DNA of 64,000 bases. Source: an uncultured Clostridia bacterium (GTDB lineage: Bacteria > Bacillota > Clostridia > Oscillospirales > QAKW01). Location: assembly GCA_944385895.1 (NCBI GenBank), contig CALWYZ010000010.1, positions 30,603 through 94,602 on the forward strand. Reading direction: 5' to 3'. How positions within the stretch are numbered: position 1 is the first letter of the stretch; every line of letters starts with the position of its first letter. Both the position numbers and the translations under genes were made by a program. Positions 1-6,742 of this stretch are shown one piece after another. Under the pieces are notes generated by a model, which saw nothing but the letters and a program-made list of their open reading frames with translations, was not told where the DNA came from and searched no databases.

Positions 1-189
1 AACCAAAACTATGGAAAAATTTATGCTGATTATAGAAACAAATTGGCACATGGCACGATAGATCCTTTAGGGGATAATGAAATTGAGGTATACAGATTAC
101 TAAGAGCGATGATATATATTCTCTTGTTGAATGATATTAAATTAGATGAAAAAATTCTTTCAAAGATTATAAAAAAAGTATTTTTATAA
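1..189 (+). CDS. 3' end of a HEPN-like domain protein (partial at window edge)
   Basis: An open frame enters from the left edge and stops with TAA at 187-189, giving the last 62 residues of a larger protein. It contains YRNKLAHG, which fits the R-N-x3-H signature of HEPN domains, followed by helical, hydrophobic sequence and a lysine-rich tail. HEPN proteins are often RNases or nucleotide-binding partners in toxin-antitoxin and abortive-infection systems, but many RNKLAH-containing proteins have no proven activity. The N-terminal part is outside the window, so the system cannot be named. The next gene starts 21 bp downstream on the same strand, which suggests co-transcription. Confidence 0.6.
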   Translation, partial: NQNYGKIYADYRNKLAHGTIDPLGDNEIEVYRLLRAMIYILLLNDIKLDEKILSKIIKKVFL

Positions 190-210
190 AATCAAACTGC
201 GGAGTGAAAA

Positions 211-576
211 ATGATACATTTTGATAACAACTTAGTTAAGGAAGCATTCAAAATTGCACACGAAGCGCACGAATTATCTGATGTGGCATACGATCTCAAC
301 AGAATCGATTCCGTCTTATCAACTACACCAACTTTAGAAAATTTATTTGAAGCACAAAGATTAGATAATGAATTACGTGAAAGATATCCAACTATTGATA
401 GAATGCTTGCAATAGCAAATAGTTATCCAATGGCTACGGTCGCTTCGCAAAGCAATACACAAGATTTACCCGAATATGCAAATCTCAAACAGGATTATTT
501 CGGTATCTTATGTTATGTTCTTTTGAAAAAGGAAATTACAACTTCAATTGAGCAGTTTATTGAGAAAGGGAATTGA
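211..576 (+). CDS. hypothetical protein, 121 aa
   Basis: The ATG at 211 follows a CGGAG-type ribosome binding site. I recognise no family. The product is helical, acidic and soluble, with no signal peptide or membrane segment. Repeated Glu/Arg-rich stretches in the first 80 residues look like a helical bundle, and a short hydrophobic stretch (FGILCYVLLKK) lies near residues 96-107. It is first in a same-strand row of seven small genes (to 2889) that are spaced too widely to be translationally coupled but share orientation and codon use. Such rows of small soluble proteins are typical of accessory islands, including immunity-gene arrays, but nothing here proves that role. Confidence 0.7.
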   Translation: MIHFDNNLVKEAFKIAHEAHELSDVAYDLNRIDSVLSTTPTLENLFEAQRLDNELRERYPTIDRMLAIANSYPMATVASQSNTQDLPEYANLKQDYFGILCYVLLKKEITTSIEQFIEKGN

Positions 577-625
577 ATAGTTTTGATAAAGTGGATAATC
601 TATCGTGATAGCATAGGAGAGGTAT

Positions 626-1057
626 ATGGATATTAGTGTATTATGGGATAGACTGGCAGGCGGAGTTCAAGAATATGTCGAGAATTATTGCCTCTATAAG
701 ACCAAATCAGAAATTAAGCCGTCATACGAAGTGGACTATGAAATTGATTGCTTAGATGAGTTACAGAAACACACAGCCGTTGATGATTATTGGGTACATC
801 AAATTTCCGGTTGTAAACATATCAATGACTTGCCCGTATATTTGCAAGAGCTCATAATACAATACTTGCCTCGTTTTTTTGAAAAATATCCAATGTATAA
901 AGATTCCGAGTGTTTGCAAAAGAAAGCTAAGAAATATATCAGCCGTTATTATGATGGGCATTATGATGAAAGTGACCTGACGTTAGAAGAAATAGAAAAG
1001 CAACTTGAAGAAGAAAAGAAAAAAGTTGATCATATGACAGAATGGGAAGCCTTTTAA
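626..1057 (+). CDS. hypothetical protein, 143 aa
   Basis: The ATG at 626 has a strong GGAGAGG site 6-8 bp upstream. The product is a soluble, acidic protein of unknown family. It is rich in Tyr and Glu, has a Cys-His pair near residue 63 (SGCKH), and ends in a highly charged coiled-coil-like tail (many Glu and Lys between residues 117 and 136). No transmembrane or signal sequence is visible. It belongs to the run of small accessory genes between 211 and 2889. It could be an immunity-type protein by context, but there is no sequence motif to support that. Confidence 0.7.
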   Translation: MDISVLWDRLAGGVQEYVENYCLYKTKSEIKPSYEVDYEIDCLDELQKHTAVDDYWVHQISGCKHINDLPVYLQELIIQYLPRFFEKYPMYKDSECLQKKAKKYISRYYDGHYDESDLTLEEIEKQLEEEKKKVDHMTEWEAF

Positions 1058-1115
1058 GTAGAATGCTAAATGTTTTACCGAAAGTTGCTTTAAGGATTGC
1101 AGAGGAATATAAAAT

Positions 1116-1466
1116 ATGAAGCTTGATTTTTTAGATAATAGTCTCCCCTTAAAATCAGGGAATTTTGAAACAGCAAGCAACGAAATTGCAAAATTTAGAA
1201 AATATTGTGAATCGTTAGGAAAGAAGCCCAGCCAACTCACGTGCGAAGAACTTCAAGAGTTTTATAAATTAAGTGACCAGTTTAAAAAAGTTAAATATGT
1301 CGGTGAAAGCGATTCCGTGTGCTTGATCCACGGAAAGATCTATGATTGCATAGGTGAGGAGCACGGCGAATACAGAATAATTGACGAAGAAGGCTATGAC
1401 AAAGACGAAGCGGTACAAGGGTATTTATATCCCAAGCGTTTCTTTGTAGAGGTAAATGATGATTAA
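1116..1466 (+). CDS. hypothetical protein, 116 aa
   Basis: The ATG at 1116 follows AGAGGAA. The first 60 residues are helical and charged. The C-terminal half (from about residue 68, with CLIHGKIYDCIG) reads as a small beta-rich domain, and the pattern 'V-x-C-L-I-H-G-K-x-Y-D-C' followed by acidic strands resembles short SH3-like modules. No enzyme motif is seen. The stop codon TAA (1464-1466) overlaps the ATG of the next gene by one base, so the two are probably translationally coupled. The family is unknown to me. Confidence 0.7.
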   Translation: MKLDFLDNSLPLKSGNFETASNEIAKFRKYCESLGKKPSQLTCEELQEFYKLSDQFKKVKYVGESDSVCLIHGKIYDCIGEEHGEYRIIDEEGYDKDEAVQGYLYPKRFFVEVNDD

Positions 1467-1669
1467 TGTATGGGACTATCAAGCAGCAAAAAAAGATTAG
1501 ATTAATTGATGTTGATGGCGAAGAATTTATTGGATATGTGGTTGATGTTACAGATGCAGAAGAAGGTGCCGACGAGCCATATCCTGATGACGCAATTACT
1601 ATTAGTATTGTTGGAAGACACATCGAGTTCATGCAGAGTGAAATAATATTTATCGAAATACTCGAATAA
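1466..1669 (+). CDS. small beta-barrel protein, Sm-like fold suspected, 67 aa
   Basis: The ATG at 1466 overlaps the previous stop, with AGAGG about 12 bp upstream. The sequence has the strand pattern of a small Sm/LSM-like barrel: KIRLIDVDGEEFIGYVVDV, then an acidic loop, then ITISIVG and a closing strand (IIFIEILE). The motif 'L-x-D-G-x-x-x-x-G-x-V' is common in tiny DUF families encoded among accessory genes, some of them in immunity-like arrays. RNA binding is possible but not shown. Confidence 0.65.
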   Translation: MYGTIKQQKKIRLIDVDGEEFIGYVVDVTDAEEGADEPYPDDAITISIVGRHIEFMQSEIIFIEILE

Positions 1670-1693
1670 AAAGAGCGCGAAAAGAGGTTTTCT

Positions 1694-2296
1694 ATGTTTG
1701 AATTACATGATATTGTTAGAGTAAAAAAAGAATACCCTGAACTATCTTTAACACCCAATAATATCGGAACTATTGTTGATATTCATAATGGTGGCGAGGC
1801 TTATACTGTTGAGTTTATAGATGAAAATTTGGAAACTATAGAAGAAGCTCTCTATAGAGAATTTGCCGAAAGTGAGTTGGAAAAAGCTACAATAATACAC
1901 GGTTTGGACTTGCCAAACGAAGTTGCAGAAAGAAATTCACTCATAATGTTGAAACAGTTAGGCATTACCAAAGAAGATATAGAGAACTGCGAGATAGATG
2001 ACACAGATTACATATGTAATGATGATAATGTTTTAGAACAACTTATTGCCATTAGAAATATGACAGATGAGGAATTTGATAAGTATCAATGTGAAGTTCT
2101 AAAAAAAGAATATTTACCTTTCATAATTGTTGATGAGAACGAAAATATTATCGGCTTTAAAAGTGATACTCCTATAAATGCAAAGAGGGCCGCTAAAGAA
2201 CACATTTTGATGAGCAAGAAGTTTGATGATATAACAAACTGTGAATATTGGGACAATCTAATTGAACAGTTAGGGTTATCTGATATTAAATTATGA
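1694..2296 (+). CDS. DUF4926-like N-terminal domain protein, 200 aa
   Basis: The ATG at 1694 has AAGAGG upstream. The first 60 residues (ELHDIVRVKKEYPE, then NNIGTIVDIH and YTVEFIDE) match the small SH3-like DUF4926 pattern 'D-x-V-x-V/L...G-x-x-G-x-I-V...Y-x-V-E-F'. The remaining 140 residues are an acidic helical region of unknown family, with a possible second small domain near residue 138 (LPFIIVDENENIIGF). DUF4926 proteins are usually short and stand alone, so the C-terminal extension is notable. It lies in the row of small accessory genes. Confidence 0.7.
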   Translation: MFELHDIVRVKKEYPELSLTPNNIGTIVDIHNGGEAYTVEFIDENLETIEEALYREFAESELEKATIIHGLDLPNEVAERNSLIMLKQLGITKEDIENCEIDDTDYICNDDNVLEQLIAIRNMTDEEFDKYQCEVLKKEYLPFIIVDENENIIGFKSDTPINAKRAAKEHILMSKKFDDITNCEYWDNLIEQLGLSDIKL

Positions 2297-2340
2297 GAGA
2301 GGTAAAACTCTCGGGCCGGTAATAGGGGGAGGAAATATTT

Positions 2341-2523
2341 TTGTTTAATGACATTTTTAACGAACAAATGACAAGTAATGAAGCAAGAATGGCGTTCTTT
2401 GAGGCTGTTGAAGGAAAAACAAAAGAGGAAGTTGAGCAAATCAAATCTGCATATTTTGAAGTGCTACATAAAATCACCGAAAGAGAAATGCGACTTGCAG
2501 AAGAAGGCTGGTTGATTGATTGA
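2341..2523 (+). CDS. small helical hypothetical protein, 60 aa (TTG start)
   Basis: Translation most likely begins at TTG 2341, because the strong GGGGGAGG sequence at 2327-2334 sits 6 bp upstream. The product is one long amphipathic helical protein, rich in Glu and Lys, with no cysteines and no membrane segment. It resembles the small helical partners seen in phage and toxin-immunity loci but belongs to no family that I recognise. It ends 27 bp before the next gene on the same strand. Confidence 0.55.
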   Translation: MFNDIFNEQMTSNEARMAFFEAVEGKTKEEVEQIKSAYFEVLHKITEREMRLAEEGWLID

Positions 2524-2550
2524 AAATATACAGTTAAAGAGGTGTGAACA

Positions 2551-2889
2551 TTGAGCAGAGGTATAGGTGGCAACTGTCGTATCGTAGAAGAAGATGAACA
2601 TACTGTAATTTACGAATATGGCGGATATAATCTTAACAAACCGGAATATAGAAATGCCGATTATAATTTTGACGGACTTATCACCATTGATAAAACAGCT
2701 CTTGTAGAACCTGAAATACATACAAAGATCAAACGAATGCAGGGCGGAAAGAAAAAGTCGGTCACCAAAAGAGTTCCAAGAGAAGTTCCCTATATGGATC
2801 TCATTGAGTCAGGGAAAATTGAGATTCAGAATTGCAGCAACTGCTGGCGAACCTTCTCTCTGGGCAAGGATATGATTGCGTATTATTGA
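2551..2889 (+). CDS. hypothetical protein, 112 aa (TTG start)
   Basis: The start TTG at 2551 follows AAAGAGGTG at a good distance. The N-terminal half is beta-rich with many Tyr and Asn (TVIYEYGGYNLNKPEY), and the middle has a basic patch of Lys and Arg (residues 67-76). Two cysteines near residues 95 and 98 (NCSNCW) could be half of a metal site. The family is unknown. It is the last gene of the small-gene row; the terminator at 3031-3061 may end this transcript. Confidence 0.6.
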   Translation: MSRGIGGNCRIVEEDEHTVIYEYGGYNLNKPEYRNADYNFDGLITIDKTALVEPEIHTKIKRMQGGKKKSVTKRVPREVPYMDLIESGKIEIQNCSNCWRTFSLGKDMIAYY

Positions 2890-3030
2890 TATTTAAGATT
2901 TTTGATAAGTATCAGGAAGATGGGGTTTTACCGTCAACCGTTAGTTATAATGTTTGAGGATTGAAATAAATCATATCGTAATTAATGTTTTCTTGAAAGT
3001 CGAAATTAACCTTATTTACATTTATTCCAA

Positions 3031-3061
3031 AGAGTCGCGGTGTCGCGGCTCTTAATTTTTT
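3031..3061 (+). terminator. rho-independent terminator
   Basis: The hairpin AGAGTCGCG / CGCGGCTCT (3031-3052, tetraloop region GTGT) is followed by a T-rich tract (TTAATTTTTT). It closes the row of small genes and lies 20 bp before the regulator at 3081. Confidence 0.8.
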
Positions 3062-3080
3062 GTGTAAAAGAGGTTTTTGT

Positions 3081-3314
3081 ATGTTAGACAGAACAGAGTA
3101 TGAAAATTATTGGTACGCTTTCCAACAAAAGTTGGACAAAATCTTGGATGAGCGTAATATGACCTACCGAGGACTAAGCATTGAACTTGGTAAATCGCCG
3201 GGATATATTCACGACGTTCTCAGCCGAAGAATTGATCCGTCTACTATATCTTTGTTTGAAATGGCAGCATATTTTGGCTGCTCAATATGGGATTTTTTAA
3301 ATATTACCAAGTAA
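3081..3314 (+). CDS. Cro/C1-type (XRE) helix-turn-helix regulator, 77 aa
   Basis: A single-domain DNA-binding protein. After a short N-terminal helix, the sequence RGLSIELGKSPGYIHDVLS forms the helix-turn-helix, followed by IDPSTISLFEMAAYFGCS, the typical end of small phage or plasmid XRE regulators. I choose ATG 3081 because AAAAGAGG lies 7 bp upstream; an in-frame TTG at 3060 overlaps the preceding terminator and is less likely. It is the last protein gene before 1.9 kb of non-coding DNA and the integrase, so it may control element functions. Confidence 0.85.
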   Translation: MLDRTEYENYWYAFQQKLDKILDERNMTYRGLSIELGKSPGYIHDVLSRRIDPSTISLFEMAAYFGCSIWDFLNITK

Positions 3315-3524
3315 AAGTTGAGGGATGTTGTTTGTCAAACAACACATTGGGCAAATCTATTGACGATAGAGAATCCGCGTGTTAAACTGATTATGTTATA
3401 TTTGAAATAAAGCAGGAGTGTATTCAAAAGATAACGAAAATTGCAATGTTCCGAAAGGGTTAATTGCGCTTGTTTGTTATGCTTTGCTCCTGCGCATAGG
3501 GCAAAGGTAAAAGGACTGCAAGTT
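3315..3524 (+). other. non-coding stretch with a short hairpin
   Basis: A perfect 9-bp hairpin, TGTTGTTTG / CAAACAACA (3326-3344), follows the regulator but has no T-tract. The remainder shows no convincing gene. A 30-residue frame beginning at GTG 3418 has a GGAG motif that almost touches the start codon, so I do not call it. Confidence 0.4.
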
Positions 3525-3555
3525 AGCACTTACCTTTCGAGGTAGGTGCTTTTTT
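3525..3555 (+). terminator. rho-independent terminator
   Basis: AGCACTTACCT and AGGTAGGTGCT form an 11-bp stem (one G-T pair) with a TTCG loop, followed by TTTTTGTT. It ends a transcript coming from the left and separates the regulator region from the structured region that follows. Confidence 0.8.
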
Positions 3556-3589
3556 GTTATCTTTTTGCCTTCTTTTTATGTTTTGTTCT

Positions 3590-4735
3590 CCGGTAAGTGA
3601 CGGGTTAAAAGTAATCGCATAAAAGAAGGTGGTTTAAAATGATTGTATTTGATGTGGGAAGTCATTTGCGCCAATGCATTGTTGCCTTGGTGCCGATTCC
3701 TGTAGTCTGAGTTCTGCGACAGGCTGTAAATCACTAGCAGAAAACCTTTAAAGTCGGGTTAGACTTTATCAGACGATGCTCTAAGGCTGATTATCCGTAG
3801 GACCAACATATTAGGAAATACGGAACTAAAGAGCTATCACGGTTACGGCAGCGGACAGGGTGATATATAGAAGATAGGCGACACATTTTTAATCGACCTA
3901 TTACTTTGCTCGGTTTTATGATTTTCCGCAATAAATCAGAACCCACTTTCACGCGGTGGTCCGAAATATGATAGTAGGAAAAGCCGTGATATGCATAGCT
4001 CTTCACAAAGGCAATGTGAATTAAAGGTTATCAGCATAGGGCGTGTCAACCTATAGTGCGGATAGCAGAGCCGTGACGAAACGGAAATTGTTCGACTGCG
4101 AACCTGCGCACACGGCAGACCGGACGGTACAGTGTGACAAAACCACTTTTGCACAGTGGGCGAAAATGTGAAGTGCAATATACAGATTTGCTTTCACTTG
4201 TGGCAATCTGTGAACGAAAATAAGTGCATAACGAGGGTTTGGGTTCGACCTAAGTTATTGACGAAAATTTATGGAATCCACGACGTTTGAGAGTTTAAGT
4301 CGGTAAATAAAACTGCTCAAGCGGTGGTGCTACCGTCCTTTATGGGAATGGCATACGAAGTTTCCGGGATTTAATCGTTGTTAAAAACAGAATGAAAATC
4401 CCCGCCGAACGAGTGTTTAGTCTCGGCCGGGCTGAAATGCCTTGCACTCGGCGTAGCGTCAGTAAATAATACAAGGTTATTTACACTCTTGAATATCAAG
4501 AGAACACGCACGGAAAATCTATTAATCTTGCGTTAAAGTGTAAATAGATTAAGCCAAGTACTAACCTTATTTTACAGCAGAATATCGCACAAACAACTTT
4601 CGCTTCGGGATGATTTATGACTGTCTCTTCGAGAGCCGAGATTAGCAGGGCATAATACCCCGCGTCAATAAAGAATCAGTAAGAAATGTAGGTACGCACA
4701 CACCTTTGACAGTGGGTGTATTATGCCCTGCGGAC
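3590..4735 (+). ncRNA. candidate large structured non-coding RNA region
   Basis: About 1.1 kb without a credible protein gene but full of short complementary pairs. Examples: AAAGTC/GACTTT (3750-3767), CCGT/ACGG (4071-4084), GTTCG/CGAAC (4090-4103), CCACT/AGTGG (4143-4159), CAGATT/AATCTG (4183-4210), GTAAATAA/TTATTTAC (4462-4484), CTCTTGA/TCAAGAG (4486-4502), AATCTATT/AATAGATT (4516-4550), CTCT/AGAG around TCG (4625-4635), and a closing pair GCAGGGCATAATACCC with GGGTGTATTATGCCCTGC (4645-4731, two unpaired bases). The number and spacing of helices, and a location next to an integrase, recall the 'ornate large' bacterial RNAs (GOLLD, ROOL classes). I cannot match a class by eye. The strand is assumed from the neighbours. 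Confidence 0.45.
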
Positions 4736-4744
4736 TTTCCTTTT

Positions 4745-4818
4745 AAGAGCCATATAGGGCAATTATAGATTAATATTAGATTGCATTTAACAATGACTTT
4801 AATTTATATATGGCTCTT
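4745..4818. repeat. 12-bp perfect inverted repeat
   Basis: AAGAGCCATATA (4745-4756) and TATATGGCTCTT (4807-4818) are exact reverse complements enclosing 50 bp of AT-rich DNA. It could be a hairpin at the 3' end of the structured region or a protein-binding site. Confidence 0.7.
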
Positions 4819-4836
4819 GTATGATTGATGCTTGTC

Positions 4837-5079
4837 TTTTCGATATGCTTGATGATTATAATTTCGATATGATATTTTGAAATTACTATCATTCCCTAAA
4901 AAAGGATTGTGCTGACCGTCCTTTCGAGATTACTTACTTTTCGATATCAGGTCAGCACAATCTGCTGAAAGATTTTTTATGATTCCCGTTTCGAAATGAT
5001 ATATGACTTTCATTTCGAAATGAGCAATGAGTTCCTATTTTCATTTTGAAATGCTTTATGACTGTCATTTCGAAATGAG
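4837..5079. repeat. array of about nine degenerate TTTCGAAATG palindromes (iteron-like)
   Basis: Copies of TTTCGA-(A/T)-ATG or close variants lie near 4837, 4861, 4875, 4921, 4937, 4988, 5011, 5042 and 5066. The best copies extend to the 12-bp palindrome CATTTCGAAATG, often preceded by TATGACT. Spacing is irregular (about 13-50 bp), unlike CRISPR. The array ends about 165 bp upstream of the tyrosine recombinase. Such clusters are used as integrase arm sites, replication iterons or regulator sites; the sequence does not say which. Confidence 0.7.
4905..4962. repeat. 13-bp perfect inverted repeat inside the iteron array
   Basis: GATTGTGCTGACC (4905-4917) and GGTCAGCACAATC (4950-4962) are exact reverse complements. 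The 32-bp loop contains two of the TTTCGA copies, so the loop would expose these sites in a cruciform or RNA hairpin. Confidence 0.75.
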
Positions 5080-5087
5080 GGGGCAAA

Positions 5088-5174
5088 ATTTTCGTACACA
5101 AAATTATTTTCGTCAGGAGAACCCCGAATATTTTATTGACGAAAATACTGTATTTTTTACTATTTTCGTACACA
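5088..5174. repeat. ATTTTCGT repeats upstream of the integrase
   Basis: ATTTTCGTACACA occurs at 5088-5100 and again at 5162-5174 as a direct repeat 74 bp apart. Between them ATTTTCGTCA (5106-5115) and TGACGAAAAT (5137-5146) form a perfect 10-bp inverted repeat. TTATTGACGAAAAT at 5133-5146 is repeated exactly at 4255-4268. These are candidate integrase or regulator binding sites. Confidence 0.65.
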
Positions 5175-5245
5175 GTTTTTTACGCAAGGCTTGGTCCCTA
5201 TCCTTGCGTTGAAATAAAATTTTTAGAGAAAGGAGACGGTTTGCT

Positions 5246-6199
5246 ATGTCAGATTCTAATAATATTACAGTGTTAAACCCAGGCTTGTATAAGAACTTAC
5301 TTGCTCAAGTCGAGTCTATCTATAGGCACAGCAACGAGCTTAGTTTTAAAACAAGAGCAAGGTATTATGAAGCGACAAAAAGGTTCTGTAAGTTCTTAGC
5401 CGATAATTTTCGTTTACAAAACTTTAAGAACGTGGAAGACCGACACTTTAAAGCATATGTGGAGCATCTAAAAGAAAACAACTCTGCTGCAACTATTCAA
5501 TCCGATCTGTCGGGCATACGGTATTTCCATAGAAAATCCGGTAGTAAAAACAGGCTATCCCCTAATAGCAAGTTAAATCTGCCCAAACGCGCGACGGGTG
5601 TAAAAGACCATTCGCTATTAGATAAAGAGCTTGTCAATATTCGACAGTGGGCTATCCAAACAGGTCGGCAGGATGCGGTAATTGCGATAGACTTTGCCTG
5701 TGAATTTGGTTTGCGACTTGAAGAGATCTGTACCCTAAGAGTTGAATACCTTATGTCTGCCTTAAAGGCCGGACAACTTGTCATAAAAGGCAAAGGCGGT
5801 CAGACAAGGGCCATTGATTTAAGCGCAAATCAACGCAGTATCATTACCGATAATTTGAACTATGCCAGGTGTTCAGGCAAATATCCAAGAGATTATTTAA
5901 TCTCAGGTAGCGAAAAGGGCGGCGTACAGCGGGAAAAACGTTCTTTGCAGAATTGGATGAGTTATAACAGAAAATACTTTATGGTAGAAAACCGTGAGGA
6001 TTTGAGTGAAGACGGTAAAAAGAAAAGAACGGAAACAATCTCTTGGCACAGTCTGAGACATACCTATGCACAACGCACCTATGAAGAAGCATTAAAAGAG
6101 CGCCCAAAGAAAGCTCGGAAGATTGTTAGCGAAAACTTAGGTCACCACAGGACCGAAGTGACAAGAATTTACTTGGCTGATAAGCCGAAGAAAAAGTAA
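5246..6199 (+). CDS. tyrosine recombinase / integrase, 317 aa
   Basis: A site-specific DNA recombinase of the XerC/D-integrase family. An N-terminal SAM-like core-binding domain (about residues 15-105) precedes the catalytic domain. All catalytic positions are visible: Arg 157 in CEFGLRLEE, a Lys in IKGKGGQTR, His268-x-x-Arg in HSLRHTY, His in LGHHRTE and the nucleophile Tyr 309 in TRIYLAD. It lacks the long arm-binding N-terminus of Tn916/lambda integrases, so it resembles integron- or Xer-like element recombinases. AAAGGAG precedes the ATG. Together with the repeats upstream and small acidic gene downstream it forms the core of a mobile element, although its att sites cannot be identified here. 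It appears intact. Confidence 0.93.
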   Translation: MSDSNNITVLNPGLYKNLLAQVESIYRHSNELSFKTRARYYEATKRFCKFLADNFRLQNFKNVEDRHFKAYVEHLKENNSAATIQSDLSGIRYFHRKSGSKNRLSPNSKLNLPKRATGVKDHSLLDKELVNIRQWAIQTGRQDAVIAIDFACEFGLRLEEICTLRVEYLMSALKAGQLVIKGKGGQTRAIDLSANQRSIITDNLNYARCSGKYPRDYLISGSEKGGVQREKRSLQNWMSYNRKYFMVENREDLSEDGKKKRTETISWHSLRHTYAQRTYEEALKERPKKARKIVSENLGHHRTEVTRIYLADKPKKK

Positions 6200-6368
6200 G
6201 CTATTAATTAAAATGATGAAGGAAGAATTTAAATTGACGACAATGTCCTGCTGACTAAACTGACAGGATTGATATATAGGGACAAACAAAGGAAATAAAG
6301 GTCGGGCGATTCAAAAGCCCGAAGTATATGGCGGCGGCAACCTGCCACCGCCTGTAAGGAGAATTTAT
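6200..6368 (+). other. structured leader region with two GC-rich hairpins
   Basis: Non-coding DNA between the integrase and the small genes. TCGGGC/GCCCGA (6302-6322) is followed by GGCGG-c-GGCA / TGCC-a-CCGCC (6330-6352). Neither has a T-tract, so they look like mRNA leader structures, not terminators. The second ends just before the AAGGAG site at 6356. Confidence 0.5.
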
Positions 6369-6422
6369 ATGTTATATGTTTCTATGCTTGCCTCCGGCGG
6401 AAAAGGAGGTAATGATATTTAA
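6369..6422 (+). CDS. possible 17-aa leader peptide
   Basis: A very short frame, ATG 6369 to TAA 6422, with AAGGAG 7 bp upstream. It encodes MLYVSMLASGGKGGNDI. Its end overlaps the ribosome binding site (AAGGAGGT, 6421-6428) of the next gene, the arrangement seen where translation of a leader exposes or couples a downstream start. It could be chance; the evidence is only the two ribosome binding sites and position. Confidence 0.35.
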   Translation: MLYVSMLASGGKGGNDI

Positions 6423-6435
6423 GGAGGTGTAGCTC

Positions 6436-6600
6436 ATGAGCGATCCTAAGATTGTTTTTAAATCGGATGTTCCCGAAGAAGCGCTTATTTCTTTAGCTAT
6501 GTTCATGATGGAAGAGATGGAGCGTTTTATCGAAAGCGACATTGGAAAAGAAGAGTTTGAAAGATTGATGAGAGAAGCTTCGGAAGACGACGAAGATTAA
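6436..6600 (+). CDS. small acidic protein, 54 aa
   Basis: ATG 6436 is preceded by the near-perfect ribosome binding site AAGGAGGTG. The 54-residue product is strongly acidic with a poly-acid tail (SEDDED) and a central helical stretch LAMFMMEEMERFIES. There is no known motif. Its position directly downstream of a tyrosine recombinase suggests an element accessory protein, for instance a small partner or inhibitor. Excisionases are usually basic DNA-binding proteins, so this is not a typical one. I do not recognise the family. Confidence 0.65.
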   Translation: MSDPKIVFKSDVPEEALISLAMFMMEEMERFIESDIGKEEFERLMREASEDDED

Positions 6601-6682
6601 CATATATGCGGTACGGCTTTACCGTCGTACCGCTAAATAAAATTATTAACGAAAATGGAGTGTATAAAAATTGTTTTACGTA

Positions 6683-6717
6683 TTGATTATAAACTGTTTA
6701 TGTGTTATAATAAACAC
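6683..6717 (+). promoter_or_regulatory. sigma-A-type promoter with overlapping palindromic operator
   Basis: TTGATT (6683-6688), a 17-bp spacer and TATAAT (6706-6711) form a good promoter. The palindrome GTGTT-ATAATA-AACAC (6702-6717) covers the -10 box, as in autoregulated repressor genes. A GGAGGTG ribosome binding site (6727-6733) and the truncated repressor start at 6743 follow. In the flipped-back arrangement this promoter would drive the repressor and the serine recombinase. Confidence 0.7.
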
Positions 6718-6742
6718 AAATCATTTGGAGGTGAGTTAGAAT

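Noticed and set aside
3791..4178. Minus-strand frames inside the structured region
   Set aside because: Composition is unlike neighbouring proteins (His, Cys and Ser rich), there are no ribosome binding sites, and they overlap paired segments.
3590..4735. Group II intron or retroelement
   Set aside because: I found no domain V-like hairpin with its AGC triad, no reverse transcriptase and no matching 5' GTGYG end.
4837..5079. CRISPR array
   Set aside because: The repeats are only 10-12 bp, palindromic and degenerate, with spacing of 13-50 bp; there are no cas genes nearby.
5027..5212. Small gene running through the iteron array
   Set aside because: Its residues reflect the repeated TTTCGAAATG units (HFEM repeats); no ribosome binding site.
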